Assembly: GCA_948146395.1 (NCBI GenBank)
Contig: OX411544.1
Location: forward strand, 94,785,232 to 94,849,231
DNA length: 64,000 nt
DNA from: Fragum whitleyi
Lineage: Eukaryota > Mollusca > Bivalvia > Cardiida > Cardiidae
Reading direction: 5' to 3'
Positions 13,293 through 24,356 of this stretch are shown here, one piece after another. The first letter of the stretch is position 1. The number at the start of each line of letters is the position of its first letter. The notes under the pieces were generated by a model. It was not told the DNA's origin, did no database searches, and saw nothing but the letters and a program-made list of their open reading frames with translations. A program made the translations under genes and the position numbers.

Positions 13293-15327
13293 CCCGCTAT
13301 TTCCTTAAATGCCTTACCAATTGTCATTGGAGTAGATCGTTCTTTGAACCAATTCAGAAACCGTCTACGAATAGCCTTGCGACCTGACCACGAGCCTTCC
13401 AAAGCATTTTAAGGAAAAACAGCTAGACAAGTTTCAAACAATTGTGAATTTATTTAAAAGAAAAGGTTTTGATACAAATAATTTTACATTCTTTTAAAAT
13501 CACTGGGCAGAAAAAAGCTAGGAATTAAAACTTAATTATTTTTTTTCTAAGGGATACACTCCATTTTCAAAACTAATTTTATTCTGTAACATGTGTCCAC
13601 CTTCCCTTAACATACTTTTATGAAAAGTAACGAAATTTTGTCAAAAGATACGTCTTCATCAAAAGAAAACATAACATACCCCTAAAAACGAACTGTAAAA
13701 TGGTTCCACCAGTAACCCTGAATTTGAAAATTCTTGCTCTGTGACTGTAAAGCGACTGGCAGTTCCATTGGTGGCTTCCACTTGCACGAATAGCCTCTTT
13801 ACAGTGCCTCTGTGCTCTTCTTATCCACTGTATGTGGCACGTTCAAGGAATTCCTATCAACTCTTCTGTTATCGCATGAACAAGCTCATCTTGTGATTAA
13901 GATATGCATTTTCGGTCTAAGATCTTGTGTTTGCAATTAGCCTAATGTTTGCTCTATTGAATCTAAAAGTCTGGGGCAATATGTCCAGACTGTTCCAAAA
14001 GGATTTCCAATTGCATGGAACTGATTAGCAACACATTTCCTATGAGTGTTCTCATTTTCATCCATTTAAAAAAAAACTATCCACAGTAGCAAATGCAAAA
14101 GGTCTTGCAATTGAATGAGAAATTTCCAATCTATATTACACACTTCTTGGCGCAACTTTCACGGTGATGTCGAGGTCCAAGTGCTTAACAATGTTGATGC
14201 TGGACAAAACTTTCAATAATGCAATCAAAAGATTGGCCCATTTATGTAAATCAATTCTCAAGGAAGCACACACTCGCTATGTTACATACTCTTTTCTTAA
14301 CACGCTTTAATCCATACAAAAGCTGGAAATGTCTATGAAAAGAAAAACCTTGAGATACCAAACGCTAAATTCACATGGTTACTTGCTCAGAGCATACTTG
14401 GAGTTTCATACGTCTCGCCAAAACTGGTCGTATTGCTAGACCGTAATTGCACATATGAGCAGTCAATGACACGTTCTTGAATGTCTTGGTCGACATTTGC
14501 CTTTCATGTACATATCTGAAGTCTTACAGACTTCTGAAACATGTTGAACCCCCAAAGTTACTAATCGATGCCATGTCCATAACCAGCTGAAATAGACGAC
14601 TATACACACAATTGTTGCCTTTGACGCACATATTCGGTACAATTCAAGCGATTCCAGGGTATACAACCAACCTTTCTTGCAATTTTTCACTGACAGGCCA
14701 CAATGCTTTAGGTTGTTTCGGTCGAAATCATGACAAATTCACTTAAAGCTTGTTATGCAGAGATAACGGCGTTTCTTGGATTGCTTTGTGAATAGAAAGG
14801 TCAAAGACACAAATACGCAGAAAGTAAAGAAAAGAATACCATATGATTTCCATATAAAAGCAAAATGTTAAACATAAGAAAATCCATATTTCCTTTATTT
14901 TACGTGGTTAAATTACAATAATCCTAGTTGATGTTGAATCGCATGTGCTATTTTTGCCTTAAATTGAAAGAACACACACCAAAGAACATTCAGATACATA
15001 GACAAAGTTCTCAAATAATTTCCAGCCGAAAAAATGATTTCTGAAGATTTCATCCCTAACTTTCTTGGTGCAGTAAATTTCACAACCCCTAAAATCCTGC
15101 TACAGGATCAAACTATTGCAGGAAAAAATGGGAAGTAAAAGGAGAAGTACAACAAACATATACCTTTTCTCAATTAGTAAAAATCGATATATGCCTTTGT
15201 GTGCGGATCTCTACATAGAGAATGCAAGGTGATTAAGTTAATAAGATAAGGACCATAAAACTATTAAGATAACAATGGATGGTTAATTGCAAATCTCATT
15301 TAGGGGTAAAATAAAGAAGGATTAAAT
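13293..15327. other. no gene recognised
   Basis: This region has slightly higher complexity than its surroundings, but every frame is broken by stops on both strands. I could not assign a decayed coding sequence. No RNA gene was seen. Confidence 0.4.
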
Positions 15328-15584
15328 CAGAGGTGCGTTTCTTAGATTAAGATTCTTAAGAATCTCATTAAGATTTTTAAGATGTAGCGTTTTTAGATTA
15401 AGATTTTTAAGCGGCTTAATAAGAATCTTAATGAGGAAACAAAGATGGTTTTGCATTGGCTTAAAACGAGTAGCCTTGACGACGTCGAATGTTTTCACTC
15501 AAAATATTGAAAATCGTTTCTTATGACGTCTTAATAATCTTATTTAGCGGAAATTTTCATCTTAATGTAAAAAACGCACCTCTG
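15328..15584. mobile_element. TIR MITE with CAGAGGTGCG ends
   Basis: This 257-bp element has inverted ends CAGAGGTGCGTTT and its complement AAACGCACCTCTG. Similarity extends for about 25 bases and includes ATTAAGAT. The interior is rich in CTTAAGAAT and TTAAGAT palindromic phrases and is non-coding. Target duplication is not evident. The CAG start suggests a hAT relative, but this is unresolved. Confidence 0.7.
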
Positions 15585-16523
15585 GTCTTTAAAGCTATTT
15601 CCTTCGGTTTTAGCACTAGAATTTGTTTCATCCTTTGCAGCCTTTCTTTTGTTCAACTAAAAGTATAGATATATATATAATATCCGAAATCATGGGATAT
15701 TGTATTTGGGACAGACTAACCAGGCTAAACTCAAAAGTCAAAGGATTTAGTCTAAAATAAAAATGTTTGATCATTTTGACACGATCCCCCGTTAGATGTT
15801 AAGACAAATCTCGAAATGATATTAGTTTTCTAAATTTCTCTGTACTTATGACGAATGGATAGAAAAGAAAACTTCTTACATTCATCTGTTTCAACACAAA
15901 GTGTGAACTGCTCTTTTTAGAGGTACTTTGTGAATGCGTACCCTAGCCTTTTCGTACCCGCACTGTATTGATAAATGTGCACTTCTTTATTTGTCTTTTA
16001 TGTTTGGGAAAAATCCTTTATCCCAGCTATTTTACCTTGAGGCCTTCCTTTGTGACTCGACATGTCAACCTTGCACATTACCAACGTTTTTTTACAGGCC
16101 TTTTCTCCGACATGACTTTTTCTCTTAATAAACCAATTATCCCCTTTGAAATAGGGTTATTTCAAGATAAATTGTATTTTTTCTTGACTAGAATTAGTCA
16201 TCCATTCTTTTTTTTTTAAAAAAAAAAAAAAACAATCTTGTTTGTTTTATACTAACACCTCATAGCCGAGATAGATACAGCTTTTAGCTGTAGTTGCAAA
16301 AATTTAGAATTAAACTGACAATTTACTTGGTTAATATTTTGAAGTTCTGGAAGTCACTTTTTTTTTCAAATATCAAACCTGACATCATGATCCATTCCAA
16401 TGCCTACAGGATCATCTTGACCTTTACTTGATCCCTTCACAACCATCTCAATATCTACAAGATCATTACATGATCTTTCCCTGGCGTTTTTCTCTCAGTT
16501 ATCTCGACCAATACTTGAGTTCT
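15585..16523. other. no gene recognised
   Basis: AT-rich, with a T/A homopolymer run at 16209-16232. The overlapping ORFs at 15934-16219 are in unrelated frames and lack protein-like features. Confidence 0.4.
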
Positions 16524-16879
16524 CAGGAGTGTGGAAATACGGATTCTCTCTACTTGTCCGTGGACAAGTAAAGTGTGATTTTCTACTTGTCCAGGATTAA
16601 AAATTAATTGTCCGCAAAACAACAGAATAGAAAGATTTTGAGAAAACATTGTTTTTAGAGAAGAAAATGCTGAAACCAGCATTTTCTTCATTAAAGACAG
16701 TGTTTTCTACTCTTTGGTACAAACATTAAGCTTATTAATCTCTTTGATCTATATAGGGCCATACCAAGATTTGCCCTGGTATTTACTTGTCCTCGGACAA
16801 GTGGACTTGCAAAATGTACTTGTCTGCAGGTAGAAAAGCCCATGTCTGACAAGTCGGGCATGGGAATTCCACACCCCTG
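16524..16879. mobile_element. TIR element with 5-bp target duplication
   Basis: This 356-bp element starts CAGGAGTGTGGAA and ends with the inverse (TTCCACACCCCTG). It is flanked directly by GTTCT at 16519-16523 and 16880-16884. CTTGTCC-GTGGACAAG palindromes lie near both ends. A fragment with the same ACTTG/CATGGGAA/CCCTG features lies at about 29735-29832. It is non-coding. A 5-bp duplication with CAGG ends could indicate a hAT subgroup or a Transib-like transposase; this is undecided. Confidence 0.7.
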
Positions 16880-16884
16880 GTTCT

Positions 16885-17642
16885 ACATGATTGCATCATG
16901 GCCAACTCAATTCCTACACTTTGGCTTCCAGATCTTCCCCAAATAGTGATCAAGAATTCAAGTGTGGTTGTGTATCAGCTCGTGAGAAAGGGGTGATTTT
17001 GAAAATAACTTGAGAATTGGTCAAGAATTATCGTGTACATGTCGGGTAATAAATATCAACCTGATTGAACTTGATTTCTACTCGACACCATTGATTTTAA
17101 GCCAGGTTGATTCTGCATCCAAATGATATGCTGGCTTCATGACCTTTTCTCAATCAATTTATCTACTATGACAATATGAATATGACAGTACTTTTATTCC
17201 AATCAAGGGCCCACAAGGGGCAGAAAATCAAAGGAGATGATCTCCATACAATGATTAAGTGTGATTACAAAGAAAGAAATAAACAAAAAAGCATCAAAAG
17301 AAGAAAAAGCAATACATCATTAAATCCAAGGCGTGTGCTAGCTATTTAAATTCAAGAGCCACTGACTCTACACCAGCCGAACTCTACTGTAGGATCATAA
17401 ACATTAAATGAGAAAATAATAATCATTACTAAATGCTGAATGCTAGACTGCTTACATTGTGTCGCTAGCATCCCTACAAGAGATCCTCCTTTAAGGATAC
17501 AAGGGAGACAATCAAATTCTTTTACTTCTAAAACCTGCAGTCTATCTACTTGATACTTCAATTCATGAGAATATTTGACAGGTCAAAAAGAATTGTGTAA
17601 GAGCCTAAACAATGCCAACCAGTCAATGGCCCTGGCCTCCCT
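16885..17642. other. no gene recognised
   Basis: This is apparently unique AT-rich sequence between two small transposon derivatives. The 69-codon minus-strand ORF at 17352-17561 has no recognisable feature. Confidence 0.35.
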
Positions 17643-17650
17643 CGATCACC

Positions 17651-17815
17651 CACAGGGAAATGTTCCGCTGATTTTCTTTTAGAACATATATGATAATATA
17701 GACTATATTATCATATATGTTCTAAAAAAATCAGCGGAACATTTCCCTGTGGTTGGACTCCTTGTCTATATTATCATATATGTTCTAAAAAAAATCAGCG
17801 GAACATTTCCCTGTG
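17651..17815. mobile_element. hAT-like foldback MITE with three arms
   Basis: It is flanked by an 8-bp direct repeat, CGATCACC, at 17643-17650 and 17816-17823, the size expected for hAT transposition. The left arm (17651 to about 17700) starts CACAGGGAAATGTTCC. It is followed after a 3-base loop by its near-perfect complement (about 17704-17752), then a 12-base spacer, then a second copy of that complement (about 17764-17815). The element is therefore arm, inverse arm, inverse arm. Arms differ mainly in the length of an A-run. Confidence 0.85.
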
Positions 17816-17935
17816 CGATCACCCATGCCAGTTAAGCTAGGTCAGTACCTGATCCTTTGGTTCAAGCATTTTAATGCCCCTGCATAGATTGATAAGGAGC
17901 ACATTGCTTTTGCCCTGTATGTTTGTTTATTTCGT

Positions 17936-18006
17936 GGGTTCAGTGCAAGACTGTAGCAAGTGTTTATACAATGTATATACACTTACTACAGTATTGCACT
18001 GAACCC
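17936..18006. repeat. 70-bp hairpin repeat H1
   Basis: GGGTTCAGTGCAA at the left pairs with TTGCACTGAACCC at the right, with about 33-base arms and a few mismatches. It resembles the hairpins at 40332-40401 and 41476-41543 in size, starting phrase and TATA-rich apex. It is probably a minimal palindromic MITE; it is pre-miRNA sized, but no evidence of processing is available. Confidence 0.75.
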
Positions 18007-18039
18007 TCAAATTGTCAGTTTATCCATTACTCTGTTCAA

Positions 18040-18745
18040 AGTCCAAGAAAAAAACATTAACATTGGCCATAACTTTTGAATGGTAAGTGTTAGCCTTCAT
18101 ATTTCATCTGATGGTTGCTTGTGACAAGAAATTTCTGTTGGTACCAATTTCAAATTTGTGTAAGTTTAAACTTCAAGGTTAAATTTGTGTAAAGTTAAAA
18201 CTTTAACATTGGTCAGAACTTTGGAAGGGTAAGTGATATACGGTTACCTTGATATTTCACATGTGCATTGCTTGTGACAAGATCTTTCCATGAACACAAT
18301 AGTCATGGTCATCTGTCAAGGTCATTTTTAGATGTCAAGGTCAACTTTATGTAAAATTAAAACTTTAACATTGGCCTTAATCTTGGATTAGTAAAAGTCA
18401 AAGAGATTTCATACTTCACATGTGCATTGCTTGTGACAAGACCTTTTCATGGATAAAAAAGGTCATCATTCAAGGTTAAGTTCATCTTGTGAAGGTCTCT
18501 AAATTTTTACATAAAAACTTTAATATTAGCTATAAATTTTGATTGGTAAATCTTCATATTAATTTGGCCATTGCTAGTGACAAGTACTTTAGGTTTCTAA
18601 GAAGTTCAAGGTCATCAGTCAAGCTCGAAGTCATTTTCTAAGGTCAAATTTAAGTTCAAGAAAAACAATGGACCTAACTCTGGGTTGTTAATTCATAGAG
18701 CCTTGGTATTTCACATGTGCATTGCTTGTCACAAGACCTATCCAT
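18040..18745. repeat. decayed satellite E2, left part (split by LINE)
   Basis: Several diverged units are marked by TTGTGACAAGA, AAGGTCA and ACTTTAACATTGGCC. The same satellite resumes at 24891 (CAAAGTCAAGGTCATTTA...), so the LINE at 18746-24889 inserted into it. Related GACCTTGACC-rich units occur at 40579-41300 and 52957-53300. Confidence 0.65.
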
Positions 18746-19192
18746 ACATCCTCACGAGACAGCTCATTAATAGTGCTGGCATAGGAGTTAAATAGGCAAG
18801 GCAGCTCCAGACTGGCAGTTATTATTCTATCATAAATTTCTGCAACCAAAATATTTATGTACCTGACTGTCAGAGTGTGCAGACATGGATTTTTTGCTCT
18901 TGCATTTATGCTCATTTACTCTTGAACAACAAATCATTTTGGAATAAAAATTATATGGATATTATTGTTAAAACTAGTGCTTCAAAGTTATGGAATTGAA
19001 AAAATGATTCTTTATTTACTATTTGAGTTATTTAAGAAAAACAGTGAAATTAAAATGAATTTTCTTTGTGTTGAGAATAATCTGCTCTGGACATAAAACA
19101 GCTTGGACCTATACTCTAAGTACCTATCCAAACAATTAGCCTTGTATTAATCCTAAGAACAAACTGAGAGAGAGTGGACTTTGCCAATAATC
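18746..19192 (+). promoter_or_regulatory. LINE 5' UTR, probable internal promoter region
   Basis: This is non-coding sequence between the inferred 5' boundary in the satellite and the first in-frame ATG. LINEs of this group carry an internal promoter here; no specific motif was identified. Confidence 0.45.
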
Positions 19193-20905
19193 ATGGAATC
19201 AACAGATTTAAGCAGCTTTAGTGGCTTTTCTGATATAATGGATACAACCAATTACAGTGATGCTAATGATGGAATCCTTTATGACACTGTAATAAGCAGT
19301 TTAACTGACTGTGTGTCAATACTTTTTTATAACAAGAGTACACAGGATGAACTTATACAGCTTTTGAAGGAATTATATCCCTTTATCTATAATAAAGACT
19401 CCACTGGTATAACAACTACTCTTTACATCAATGATAAAAAAGTTGTTATAACTTGTTATTTTACATTGAGAATGCTAATACAAGGTCCAGGGTGCCGTCT
19501 GTGGAGAAACAAAATAATGAAAACACTTTCGGAAAAACTGACTAAAAATCCAGAAATAGACAGAGATCAATCAAACAGCAGGCTTACTGAACCCCACTCA
19601 ACACCAATCGCCTCTCAACTCCCTAGAAAAAGAAAACTTCGCTCACTAAGCTTCCTCTCATCAGTGCTTTTTGGACCTTCCCATAAATCTAAAGCTGGAA
19701 AGACAGCCAAAACAACCCAAGATGCTCCGGAAAATCAACTTGATAAAGCCAACAGTCTCACTAGTGCTAAAAAGATGAAAGACAATGAACTATCCACAGA
19801 CTGTGATATGAATTTTCCATTGTCCAGCAGTGAAACAAAAAAGAAACAATTTATTTCAACCCCAATTAACACTTATTCTTGTTTTACTGATAGGAATACT
19901 TTTGAGGATTATTCTGATGTTGATTCTTTATCAAAGAAATTAAGTTATAGTAACTATGAAAGTGAATTTATTGGAACTAAGGACAACTTATCTAAATTAT
20001 CTATTTGTCAAACAAGTAAGATAGATTTGAGTAGTATCTTGACTAGTCCAACTGAATACAAATGCACCTCAATCAGCACACAAACTGAAACTGAGAGTCA
20101 AAACAAAAAAGTTAAGGAACAGGCAAAACAAATACTATCTCTAACTGAAAAATTGAACAAATTGAGAGAAAAACTTGATCAGGCTCAGAATTCCAGTCAG
20201 TCTTCAAAAGTTATTGACTTAACCAAAGAAAATGAATCATTAAAATTAAAAGTAGCTAACCTCTCTGCAGAAAGTTTGATTAAAGAGGAACAAAATAAAA
20301 GCCTAAAAAATGAAATCACTCATCTAAAAAACACTTTGAAAACTCAAAACAAGAGTGCACTCAAAAAAGGGAAAAATGTTACACATAATGATATTGTCTC
20401 CATAAATAAATGCTTATCCACCTTTCAGGAAGATTTGGATACTCTAAACAAAAAACTTTCGGAGACAACTAAAATTCTTGAGCAGACAGCCAAGGCATCT
20501 GAGCTTGTTGAACTAAAAGAAAATCTAAATACAATCAAGCAAATGCAATCAAGTAAAACCTTGTCTCAAAACACCCAAAAGACTGAATTTAAACATGAAA
20601 ATAAACAAACAGCAATACAATCTGCGAAACAAAAACCATTAACTCAAGAAAAAACAGATACTTTTTCGCAAAACATAACACAGACATCAACACCACACAA
20701 ACAAGTAACTATTGAAAAACACCATAACAAACAAAAACCAAAAATTTTTATCATGTTACAAAAGATATCGACCCAATCAGACTGTCTGGAAATAACTTCC
20801 AGGCTAGGGTCAGGTCTCAGTCTGGTGCAACAGTACCAGATATTACCAGAAATATACAGCAGTGTAAGAAAAAGGAAGACCTCTCACAATATGACATGTT
20901 TATAA
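19193..20905 (+). CDS. LINE ORF1, N-terminal and coiled-coil part, frameshifted at its end
   Basis: The open frame begins upstream at a TTG; the first ATG is 19193. The protein (about 570 residues) has an N-terminal domain of about 120 residues, a Ser/Lys-rich linker with a PRKRKLR basic patch, and long heptad-type coiled coils at about residues 300-390 and 410-470. A Gln/Lys-rich stretch follows. ORF1 proteins of this kind bind element RNA and multimerise in the ribonucleoprotein. After KIFI (codon ending 20752) the reading becomes non-homologous and stops at 20905. The esterase domain continues in another frame from 20752, so a frameshifting deletion has separated the two parts. Confidence 0.8.
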   Translation: MESTDLSSFSGFSDIMDTTNYSDANDGILYDTVISSLTDCVSILFYNKSTQDELIQLLKELYPFIYNKDSTGITTTLYINDKKVVITCYFTLRMLIQGPGCRLWRNKIMKTLSEKLTKNPEIDRDQSNSRLTEPHSTPIASQLPRKRKLRSLSFLSSVLFGPSHKSKAGKTAKTTQDAPENQLDKANSLTSAKKMKDNELSTDCDMNFPLSSSETKKKQFISTPINTYSCFTDRNTFEDYSDVDSLSKKLSYSNYESEFIGTKDNLSKLSICQTSKIDLSSILTSPTEYKCTSISTQTETESQNKKVKEQAKQILSLTEKLNKLREKLDQAQNSSQSSKVIDLTKENESLKLKVANLSAESLIKEEQNKSLKNEITHLKNTLKTQNKSALKKGKNVTHNDIVSINKCLSTFQEDLDTLNKKLSETTKILEQTAKASELVELKENLNTIKQMQSSKTLSQNTQKTEFKHENKQTAIQSAKQKPLTQEKTDTFSQNITQTSTPHKQVTIEKHHNKQKPKIFIMLQKISTQSDCLEITSRLGSGLSLVQQYQILPEIYSSVRKRKTSHNMTCL

Positions 20906-21426
20906 TACATGCGGGTATCAATGATGTCTCTGGTGCTAAAAATAGCCAAATAATTACAAAAGATCTCCTACAGCTTACAAAGGAACTGAAAAGCATTAGC
21001 CCAAAAGCCAAAGTGGTATTATCATCAATCCTAAGGAAAAAACATGATAAATTGTCTCTGCCAATTATTGATGAATTAAACTCTAACTTGAAATCTGTCT
21101 GTTCAAAGAATGATGTAATATTCTTAAACCATACACCTTCATTCAGTGACAGTGAAGGACTTGTCATTAAATACTTGTATAGGGATGATGTTCATCTATC
21201 AAACAAGGGCACATCCTTGTTTGCATCAAACATGAAGAAATGCATTTTTTCATCTCTTGAGTTAACAGACTCTGGGATACAGTATCCAAAAGCTGTAAAT
21301 TTTCCTCGGGTAAAACATCAACGAAGGAGAGAAATTCCAAATCATCAGTACCCACCAAATCGACACCAGTTCAATGTCATGTGGGGAGCACCTCCATGGA
21401 TCTATCATCACAGACCATATCCTTAA
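20752..21426 (+). pseudogene. LINE ORF1 C-terminal SGNH/GDSL esterase-like domain, out of frame
   Basis: In frame from 20752 the translation gives an SGNH-hydrolase-like domain. It contains HAGINDVSG (block III-like, G-x-ND) at about 20911-20937 and a DDVHLSNKG block V with the Asp/His pair at about 21184-21210. The block I stretch that should carry the catalytic Ser (G-D-S) is missing exactly at the frameshift. Spacing to the preceding KIFI implies a deletion of about 13 nt. Such domains are known in ORF1 of CR1/L2-type LINEs, with proposed esterase or membrane-association roles. The frame ends at 21426, overlapping ORF2. Confidence 0.75.
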
Positions 21427-24356
21427 ACCATATTAATCAATCAGAACTTGTTAAAGCAGAAGAATATAAAATTCACTGTAATCAGGGCAAGTTTTTTTCC
21501 AACTCAAAGAATGGACTCAACATTTTTAACTTAAATATTCATTATTTGCTTCCAAAATTTGAAGAAATAAAAGCTCTTGTGCATGATCACAGTGAAATTG
21601 ACATCTTGTGCCTTAGTGAAACTTTTTTACATAAACAAATTGAAAACAATGAAATACACATTAGTAATTACAATTTATTTAGAAGAGATAGGGGCAGTCA
21701 TGGTGGAGGTATAGTCACATATATAAGAAATGAATTTCATTCAATTCTAAGACAAGATCTTGAACGTCCTAATATTGAAGCTTTGTGGTTAGAAGTAAGG
21801 CATTCTAAACAACGATCTTTCATACTTGGAAATATATATAGGCCTCCATCTGCAAATAATGATTGGGTCATTGAAATTGAAAACATTTTAGAAACTCTTT
21901 CTTTTGAAAATAAAGAAATTATTCTAACAGGAGATTTCAATTTTAACTTTTCTAATTCGATATGTTCATGCTCTTTTTGGAATGATGTCATTCAATCTTA
22001 CAATTTATCTCAACTTGTTGAAACTCCAACTAGAGTTACAAGCAATACAGCCACTACTATAGACCATGTTTATTCTAATAAACCTCAAAATATCACCAAT
22101 ATAAATGTTCCAAAAATTGCATTAAGTGATCATTTCCCTGTATGTTTTACACGTAAGCTTAACTCCTCTGATTTTCCAAAGATATCTCACAATATAATTC
22201 AATATAGAAATTTACATCACTTTGATTCAGAATCTTTCTGCATAGACCTAGCAAAACAGCCTTGGTCCCTTATAGAAATTTATGACAATGTAGATGACTC
22301 ATTGGACTGTTTTGTTGCATTGTACAATGATATTTTAAACCAACATGCCCCTTTAAAACAAAAACGAGTCAAACACAATAACCTTCCAGAATGGTATACA
22401 AATGACATCAGAAATGCCTCAAAAAAACGTGATAGAGCAAAAGCTCAAAATGATACCCCTCTATACAAATACTGGAGAAATAAAACGAAAGAACTAATAC
22501 ACCAAGCTAAACAATATTTCTTTAATTCAGCAATTAATGAAAATAAAAGGAACCCCAAAAAATTATGGAAACATCTTAAGGAAGTGTCAGGAAAATCAAG
22601 AACTATTCAATCAAATTCTATAACAGATAAGCACGGGCTTCCTATTACTGATGCTAACTGTAAATCTGAAGTTTTTAATTCATATTTTTCAGATATATTA
22701 AAATCTTCAAAATCCTACAATTTAAATAACAGTAGTTATAATGTTAACCTGCCACAGGGTAAAACAACTGAGTTTTCATCAGTTCAAAGCAGTTTTATAA
22801 TCCCTCCCATAAATGAAGAGTTTGTTATTAAACAAATTCAAAGTTTGAATGTAAATAAATCCACAGGACTTGATGGTATAGGGCCAAAATTTTTAAAAAT
22901 AAGTGCTAAAATTATTTCAAAGCCTATAACCTATATATTTAACCAAAGTATAAAACAAAATGAATTTCCTTCTTTGTTTAAACAAGCTAAAGTTATTTCA
23001 ATTTTCAAAAAAGGGGATAAAACAGATGTAAGTAATTACCGCCCCATTTCAATTTTACCAGTATTATCAAAAATTCTTGAACGTCATGTAAGTGACAAAT
23101 TGAAGATTTATCTTGAAGAAAATATGCTTATTCATGGAAGCCAGTCAGGATTTCGAAGTAACCATTCTTGTGAGACAGCTCTCACAGCCATTATTGATTC
23201 CTGGATTGAAGCCATTAATAACAAAAAGGTTGTGGGAACTGTCTTTCTTGACCTAACAAAAGCCTTCGACTTGATGAATCATGATCTGCTTTTACTAAAG
23301 ATGAGCAAGTTTAATGTCAACAATCATTCTCTGGCATGGTTCAAGTCTTATCTTTCTAATAGAACACAGAGGGTGTCTGTCGAGGGTAAACTTTCTACAT
23401 CACAAGATATAATGTCTGGTGTACCCCAAGGCTCTGTTTTAGGCCCTATTCTTTTTCTATTGTACATAAATGACCTGCCTTTACATCTAACAGCATCATC
23501 AACAGATTTATTTGCAGACGATACAACAATTAGTGTGACAGGTCAATCAACCATAGCAGTATGTAAATTGCTCCAAAATAGTCTAAATGCTATAGATGAA
23601 TGGTGTGGAAGAAATGCAATGCTGCCAAATCCAAACAAAACAAAAGCAATGATTATCTCACCATCAAACAGTATTTCAAGCAAAGAAACGTTTCCATTAT
23701 TTCTCCATGATCAACAAATAGAATTCTCTGAAGTAGAAAAATTGCTTGGAGTACAAGTTGACCATAAACTGTCTTGGGCAGTCCAAATTGAAAACTTGTT
23801 AAAAAAGTGCAATTCATTACTTTACCTTCTTACTAGAATTAAGATTTACCTTAGTATTCATGTAAGAAAAATGTTCTTTAATGCTTATATTCTCCCACAC
23901 ATTGATTATTGTTGTGTTATCTGGGGAAATTGTAACTCTAAACTTTTAGATAAGCTTTGTAAATTTCAAAAGAGAGCTGCAAGAGTAATTCTTGATAAAA
24001 ATACTGATACTCCTAGTAATGATTTATTCAAAGAACTTAATTGGCTCAGCATTCATGATCGTATTGTATTCAAAAAGTCTGTTTTTATGTATAAATCCTT
24101 AACTGGTAAACATCCAAACTACATATCAAGCCTCTTTACTCAATCAGCTAACACAAATCTAAGATCAAATTCTAATGAAGTTCTTAGAATTCCAAAGCCA
24201 AGGATCGAGTTTTTCAGGAAATCAATTGCTTACTCAGGTCCAAAAATTTGGAACCAAATACCATTATATATACGAAATGCTGACAGTCTAAATAAGTTCA
24301 AATCTACCTTCTTGATTTGGTGGAAGTCTAATACACAAACCCATTTATTCACCTAG
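21396..24356 (+). CDS. LINE ORF2: APE endonuclease and reverse transcriptase
   Basis: The open frame extends to a GTG at 21381; the first ATG is 21396, overlapping ORF1 by about 31 nt. Residues are numbered from the GTG codon. APE endonuclease: N-terminal strand LNIFNLNIHYL (46-56), catalytic-type Glu in CLSETF (80), YRPP (153-156), GDFN (184-187), TIDHV (226-230) and SDH (249-251). Reverse transcriptase: NYRPIS (553-558), FLDLTKAFD (622-630), SGVPQGSVLGP (679-689) and catalytic FADD (711-714). The thumb and C-terminal region contain KFQKRAARVILD. No RNase H is seen. It nicks target DNA and copies the RNA by target-primed reverse transcription. The frame is intact. Confidence 0.93.
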   Translation: MDLSSQTISLNHINQSELVKAEEYKIHCNQGKFFSNSKNGLNIFNLNIHYLLPKFEEIKALVHDHSEIDILCLSETFLHKQIENNEIHISNYNLFRRDRGSHGGGIVTYIRNEFHSILRQDLERPNIEALWLEVRHSKQRSFILGNIYRPPSANNDWVIEIENILETLSFENKEIILTGDFNFNFSNSICSCSFWNDVIQSYNLSQLVETPTRVTSNTATTIDHVYSNKPQNITNINVPKIALSDHFPVCFTRKLNSSDFPKISHNIIQYRNLHHFDSESFCIDLAKQPWSLIEIYDNVDDSLDCFVALYNDILNQHAPLKQKRVKHNNLPEWYTNDIRNASKKRDRAKAQNDTPLYKYWRNKTKELIHQAKQYFFNSAINENKRNPKKLWKHLKEVSGKSRTIQSNSITDKHGLPITDANCKSEVFNSYFSDILKSSKSYNLNNSSYNVNLPQGKTTEFSSVQSSFIIPPINEEFVIKQIQSLNVNKSTGLDGIGPKFLKISAKIISKPITYIFNQSIKQNEFPSLFKQAKVISIFKKGDKTDVSNYRPISILPVLSKILERHVSDKLKIYLEENMLIHGSQSGFRSNHSCETALTAIIDSWIEAINNKKVVGTVFLDLTKAFDLMNHDLLLLKMSKFNVNNHSLAWFKSYLSNRTQRVSVEGKLSTSQDIMSGVPQGSVLGPILFLLYINDLPLHLTASSTDLFADDTTISVTGQSTIAVCKLLQNSLNAIDEWCGRNAMLPNPNKTKAMIISPSNSISSKETFPLFLHDQQIEFSEVEKLLGVQVDHKLSWAVQIENLLKKCNSLLYLLTRIKIYLSIHVRKMFFNAYILPHIDYCCVIWGNCNSKLLDKLCKFQKRAARVILDKNTDTPSNDLFKELNWLSIHDRIVFKKSVFMYKSLTGKHPNYISSLFTQSANTNLRSNSNEVLRIPKPRIEFFRKSIAYSGPKIWNQIPLYIRNADSLNKFKSTFLIWWKSNTQTHLFT

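Noticed and set aside
12869..13387. 111- and 77-codon ORFs on both strands
   Set aside because: They fall within the truncated family A array and mirror its repeat units.
14463..14690. 75-codon minus ORF with Trp/Cys-rich composition
   Set aside because: No upstream or downstream coding context and no recognised domain.
20817..21991. Minus-strand ORFs of 63-116 codons under the LINE
   Set aside because: Antisense shadows of ORF1 and ORF2.
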